Below are positions 32,971-36,132 of a stretch of DNA of 36,132 nt, in pieces. The DNA is taken from NCBI RefSeq assembly GCF_000723165.1, contig NZ_HG322949.1, positions 4,237,251 to 4,273,382 of the forward strand, written 5' to 3'. Under the pieces are notes generated by a model, which did no database searches, was not told the DNA's origin, and saw only the letters and a list, made by a program, of their open reading frames with translations. The position numbers were made by a program, and so were the translations under genes. Source of the DNA: Janthinobacterium agaricidamnosum NBRC 102515 = DSM 9628 (lineage in GTDB: Bacteria > Pseudomonadota > Gammaproteobacteria > Burkholderiales > Burkholderiaceae_D). Within the stretch, counting starts at the first letter, position 1; every line of letters starts with the position of its first letter.

Positions 32971-35271
32971 TTACTCGACTTCGACGGTTTCTGGCGGGCT
33001 GGTCGGTGGAGTCGCATCCGATTCCGGGAATTCCAGCTTGACCTGGTCTTTGTCGTCCAGGTCGACGGTGATGCGGCCACCGCTGACCAGGCGGCCAAAC
33101 AGCAATTCGTCGGCCAGCGCCTTGCGTATCATGTCCTGGATCAGGCGCGACATCGGACGCGCGCCCATCAGAGGATCGAACCCTTTCTTGCCGAGGAATT
33201 TACGCAATTTCTCGGTGAAGACCGCCTCGACCTTTTTCTCATGCAACTGCTCTTCCAGCTGCATCAGGAACTTGTCGACCACTCGCAAGATGATCTCTTC
33301 ATCCAGCGCGCGGAAGCTGATCGTCGCATCGATACGGTTGCGGAACTCCGGCGTAAACATGCGCTTGATATCGGCCATCTCGTCGCCGGCCTGCTTCGAA
33401 TTGGTGAAGCCGATCGACGCTTTTTGCAAGCTTTCCGCTCCCGCATTGGTGGTCATGATGATGATCACGTTGCGGAAATCCGCCTTGCGGCCATTGTTGT
33501 CGGTCAGCGTGCCATGGTCCATCACCTGCAGCAGGATGTTGAAAATGTCCGGATGGGCTTTTTCAATTTCATCGAGCAGCAATACCGCATGCGGTTTCTT
33601 GGTGATCGCCTCGGTCAGCAAGCCGCCCTGGTCGAAGCCGACATAACCCGGCGGCGCGCCGATCAAGCGGCTGACCGCGTGGCGCTCCATGTATTCCGAC
33701 ATGTCGAAACGGATCAGCTCGATACCGAGGATGAACGCCAGTTGTTTCGCCACTTCGGTCTTGCCGACGCCGGTAGGACCGGAAAACAGGAAGGAGCCGA
33801 TCGGCTTGTCGGTCTTGCCGAGGCCGGCGCGCGCCATCTTGATCGCCGACGCCAGCGCTTCGATCGCCGGATCCTGGCCGAACACCACGTTGCGCAAGTC
33901 GCGGTCGATGGTTTGCAGCTTGCTGCGGTCGTCCTGGTTGACGGTTTGCGGCGGAATCCGCGCGATCTTGGCGATGATGTCTTCGATCTCGCTCTTGCCG
34001 ATGGTCTTTTTCTGCTTGGACTTCGGCAAGATGCGCTGCGCCGCGCCCGCTTCGTCGATGACGTCGATGGCCTTGTCCGGCAAATGACGGTCGTTGATGA
34101 AGCGTGCCGCCAGTTCGGCCGCGGTCGACAGCGCCGACGCCGAATACTTGACGCCATGATGCTCTTCGAAACGCGATTTCAAGCCGCGCAGGATTTGCAC
34201 GGTTTGCTCGACGGTCGGTTCGTTGACATCCACTTTCTGGAAGCGGCGGCTCAAGGCGTGGTCTTTTTCAAACACGCCGCGGAACTCGGTGTAGGTGGTG
34301 GCGCCGATGCACTTCAACTGGCCGTTCGACAGCGCCGGTTTCAGCAGATTGGATGCATCGAGCGTCCCGCCCGACGCCGAGCCGGCGCCGATGATGGTAT
34401 GGATTTCATCGATGAACAGGATGCCGTTCGGGTTGTCCTTCAATTGCTTCAGGACCGCCTTCAAACGCTGCTCGAAGTCGCCGCGGTATTTGGTGCCGGC
34501 CAGCAAAGCGCCCATGTCGAGCGAATACACGACGGCGTTTTGCAGGATTTCCGGCACGTCGCCCTGCGTCACGCGCCAGGCCAGGCCCTCCGCGATGGCG
34601 GTCTTGCCGACCCCGGCTTCGCCGACCAGCAGCGGATTGTTCTTGCGGCGACGGCACAGGATCTGGATCACGCGGTCGACTTCGTCTTCGCGGCCGATCA
34701 AGGGATCGATCTTGCCTTCCGCCGCGGCCTTGTTCAGGTTTTGCGTGAACTGGTCGAGCGGGCTTTCCTTTTGCTGGCCTTCGGCCGGCGCTTCTTCCAC
34801 GCCTTCCGACGCCTTGACGCTGTCGGCTTGCTGGTCCTTGCGCACGCCGTGCGAGATGAAGTTGACCACGTCGAGACGGGTCACGCCTTGCTGATGCAGA
34901 TAATAGACGGCATGCGAATCCTTCTCGCCGAAGATCGCCACCAGCACATTGGCGCCGGTCACTTCCTTCTTGCCGTTCGAAGCAGATTGCACGTGCATGA
35001 TGGCACGTTGGATCACGCGCTGAAAGCCGAGCGTCGGCTGCGTATCGACTTCGCCCGTGCCTGGCACGGTCGGAGTGTTATCGCCGATAAAATTGGTCAA
35101 GGTTTTGCGTAAGTCGTCGAGATTGACCGCGCAGGCACGCAGCACCTCGGCCGCCGAAGGATTATCCAGCAGCGCAAGCAGTAAATGCTCGACCGTGATG
35201 AATTCGTGCCGTGCCTGCCGTGCTTCGACAAACGCCATATGCAAACTAACTTCTAATTCCTGCGCAATCAT
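32971..35271 (-). CDS. clpA: ClpA, ATP-dependent Clp protease ATPase subunit
   Basis: A 766-residue Hsp100 unfoldase that feeds substrates to ClpP. The N-domain ([27 protein letters not shown]) binds ClpS. There are two AAA+ modules, with Walker A GEAGVGKT near residue 217 and GPTGVGKT near 497, and Walker B motifs LFIDEIHT and [13 protein letters not shown]. The ClpP-docking IGF loop fits ASIGFTNS. The start at 35271 overlaps the clpS stop by 4 bases (ATGA); the longer frame lies within clpS. The C-terminus ends in Pro/Glu/Val-rich sequence. It is the second gene of the clpS-clpA operon. Confidence 0.96.
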   Translation of the reverse strand: MIAQELEVSLHMAFVEARQARHEFITVEHLLLALLDNPSAAEVLRACAVNLDDLRKTLTNFIGDNTPTVPGTGEVDTQPTLGFQRVIQRAIMHVQSASNGKKEVTGANVLVAIFGEKDSHAVYYLHQQGVTRLDVVNFISHGVRKDQQADSVKASEGVEEAPAEGQQKESPLDQFTQNLNKAAAEGKIDPLIGREDEVDRVIQILCRRRKNNPLLVGEAGVGKTAIAEGLAWRVTQGDVPEILQNAVVYSLDMGALLAGTKYRGDFEQRLKAVLKQLKDNPNGILFIDEIHTIIGAGSASGGTLDASNLLKPALSNGQLKCIGATTYTEFRGVFEKDHALSRRFQKVDVNEPTVEQTVQILRGLKSRFEEHHGVKYSASALSTAAELAARFINDRHLPDKAIDVIDEAGAAQRILPKSKQKKTIGKSEIEDIIAKIARIPPQTVNQDDRSKLQTIDRDLRNVVFGQDPAIEALASAIKMARAGLGKTDKPIGSFLFSGPTGVGKTEVAKQLAFILGIELIRFDMSEYMERHAVSRLIGAPPGYVGFDQGGLLTEAITKKPHAVLLLDEIEKAHPDIFNILLQVMDHGTLTDNNGRKADFRNVIIIMTTNAGAESLQKASIGFTNSKQAGDEMADIKRMFTPEFRNRIDATISFRALDEEIILRVVDKFLMQLEEQLHEKKVEAVFTEKLRKFLGKKGFDPLMGARPMSRLIQDMIRKALADELLFGRLVSGGRITVDLDDKDQVKLEFPESDATPPTSPPETVEVE

Positions 35272-35570
35272 ACTTCCTCCATCACACATTGCAGGGGATG
35301 TCCCGCCTTGCGTGCATGCGTTAAAACAAACTCCACTTTGGTACACGCTATATCTTTAGAGAACACGCCGCACACTCCTTTGCCGTAGCGGTGAACACTG
35401 AGCATGATTTGCGTCGCAGTTTCACGGTCTTTATTAAAATACTCTTGAATCACGGCGACTACGAATTCCATCGGTGTATAGTCATCATTCAACAAGGCCA
35501 CCTGGTACAAGGGCGGCGGCTTCAGCGTCTGCCGCTCCAGCAGGGTTTCGGTGTCGTGCTTGGTTGCCAT
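35268..35570 (-). CDS. clpS: ClpS, N-end rule adaptor of ClpA
   Basis: A 100-residue adaptor that delivers proteins with Leu, Phe, Trp or Tyr at the N-terminus to ClpAP. The flexible N-terminal arm is followed by the binding-pocket signature [13 protein letters not shown], the [17 protein letters not shown] segment and a C-terminal [17 protein letters not shown] core typical of the family. It is translationally coupled with clpA through a 4-base overlap. Upstream, toward csp, is a 322-base divergent gap. Confidence 0.96.
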   Translation of the reverse strand: MATKHDTETLLERQTLKPPPLYQVALLNDDYTPMEFVVAVIQEYFNKDRETATQIMLSVHRYGKGVCGVFSKDIACTKVEFVLTHARKAGHPLQCVMEEV

Positions 35571-35744
35571 ACGCTTATTCTAATGCTTTCAGGGTGGATG
35601 TCATGCGCTAATATCAGCGCTCTTCCAATTGTTTTCAATCTTACGCGCTTTCTGAATAATTCGCAGATGGCGACCCTCTCGCCAAAATCAAGAGTTGCTT
35701 TTTGAACGCATGTGAAGAATTTGGCAATATCAACGGAAAAGCGC
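35571..35744. other. divergent intergenic region clpS/csp
   Basis: Noncoding stretch holding the leftward clpS promoter and leading to the csp promoter. I could not assign clpS promoter boxes with confidence. Short open frames on the minus strand have no recognisable content. Confidence 0.5.
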
Positions 35745-35773
35745 TTGACTTCGTAATTTATTCCGCCAACAAT
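35745..35773 (+). promoter_or_regulatory. csp promoter
   Basis: -35 box TTGACT (35745-35750), 17-base spacer, -10-like AACAAT (35768-35773). Transcription would begin near 35780, giving a 5' leader of roughly 110 bases, the kind of long leader known for cold shock genes. Confidence 0.55.
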
Positions 35774-35832
35774 GCGGTATCGACTGTTGCAGTAATGTAC
35801 AGCTTGATAAGAAGTGAGACGTCGAGGAGGGG

Positions 35833-35848
35833 GCAAGAAGCTTCTTGC
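35833..35848 (+). promoter_or_regulatory. palindrome in the csp 5' leader
   Basis: GCAAGAAG directly followed by its complement CTTCTTGC, then TTTT. In the RNA this can fold into a small hairpin about 45 bases before the start codon. A temperature- or termination-related role is possible but unproven. Confidence 0.4.
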
Positions 35849-35892
35849 TTTTATGGCTCGTGTGATTAGTATTAATTTTGAAAGTTCTTTTT

Positions 35893-36096
35893 ATGGCAAC
35901 AGGTACAGTTAAGTGGTTCAATGATTCCAAAGGTTTTGGCTTCATCACTCCAGATGATGGCGGCGAAGATTTGTTTGCTCATTTCTCCGCAATCAACATG
36001 AACGGTTTCAAGACCCTCAAAGAAGGTCAAAAAGTTCAGTTCGAAGTCACGCAAGGCCCTAAAGGCAAGCAAGCTTCCAACATCCAGGCTGGTTAA
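35893..36096 (+). CDS. cold shock protein (CspA family)
   Basis: A 67-residue single-stranded nucleic acid binding protein, a five-strand beta barrel that acts as an RNA chaperone. RNP1 is KGFGFITP and RNP2 is DLFAHFSA; both are intact. [10 protein letters not shown] is the standard start, so I take ATG 35893 rather than the upstream in-frame ATG at 35878. A GAAAG lies eight bases upstream. Its long leader and divergent position to clpS are noted separately. Which csp paralogue it is cannot be told. Confidence 0.95.
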   Translation: MATGTVKWFNDSKGFGFITPDDGGEDLFAHFSAINMNGFKTLKEGQKVQFEVTQGPKGKQASNIQAG

Positions 36097-36115
36097 TTTA
36101 CCCGCCCCGGACGTG

Positions 36116-36132
36116 AAAAACCCCGCCCCGGC
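36116..36132. terminator. partial terminator at the right edge
   Basis: AAAAACCCCGCCCCGGC runs off the window 20 bases after the csp stop. It looks like the first arm of a bidirectional terminator whose second arm (GCGGGG then T-run) would be outside. Incomplete, so inferred. Confidence 0.4.

Noticed and set aside
32941..35112. 723-residue plus-strand frame opposite clpA
   Set aside because: Antisense shadow; clpA has both AAA+ modules intact.
35522..35836. 104-residue minus-strand frame between clpS and csp
   Set aside because: It overlaps the clpS start and the csp promoter and has no protein family features.

Overview
The window reads as chromosomal DNA of a high-GC betaproteobacterium of Burkholderiales, most likely an Oxalobacteraceae member (Janthinobacterium/Duganella/Massilia type). 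The evidence is the gene complement: a Burkholderiales-type 314-residue porin, a CysI-DUF934-CysH-CysD-CysN-CobA sulfate assimilation run next to a CysB-type regulator, an LptF/LptG-PepA neighbourhood, and ClpS-ClpA beside a csp gene. The genus is inference. No insertion sequence, tRNA gene or CRISPR array is visible.

Layout. 1-345 (minus): promoters and leader of an rRNA operon whose 16S gene lies off the left edge (P1, P2, a boxB-like hairpin, boxA, boxC-like element). 571-4038 (plus): a LytS-type kinase with its LytTR response regulator, then a separate NarX-like kinase. 4096-7023 (minus): porin, methyltransferase, CysB-family regulator. 7094-13947 (plus): sulfite/sulfate transporter and assimilatory sulfate reduction genes, ending in the siroheme enzyme CobA. 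13957-17618 (minus): lptF-lptG-cbiX and a Stealth phosphotransferase, tightly spaced. 17699-19192 (plus): pepA. 19324-20339 (minus): a lipoprotein and CreA. 20432-23110: a small accessory segment with a DUF1653 gene, two phage-flavoured unknowns, a 0.6 kb AT-rich noncoding stretch and a LexA/CI-like S24 repressor. 23194-23958 (plus): exonuclease III. 23955-27599 (minus): a six-PAS GGDEF-EAL protein. 27757-29397 (plus): a PrpR-type sigma-54 activator. 29410-32754 (minus): a tricorn-like S41 protease. 32971-35570 (minus): clpA and clpS. 35893-36096 (plus): a cold shock protein.

How the genes work together. The central block is a sulfur module: CysDN activates sulfate to APS, CysH reduces APS to sulfite, CysI reduces sulfite to sulfide, and CobA plus CbiX can supply steps towards siroheme for CysI. 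The divergent CysB-type regulator is the likely controller.

The most interesting locus is 22129-23194. A LexA/CI-like repressor with an intact Ala-Gly cleavage site and Ser/Lys dyad is flanked by a family of TTATC-N4-GATAA operator-like sites. Three sit inside the two divergent promoters between the repressor and an unknown gene. Another, with a weak partner 24 bp away, lies in front of exonuclease III. The repressor promoter places its transcript start almost on the start codon, so its mRNA looks leaderless. I infer a small DNA-damage-type switch that has kept, or captured, a chromosomal repair gene.
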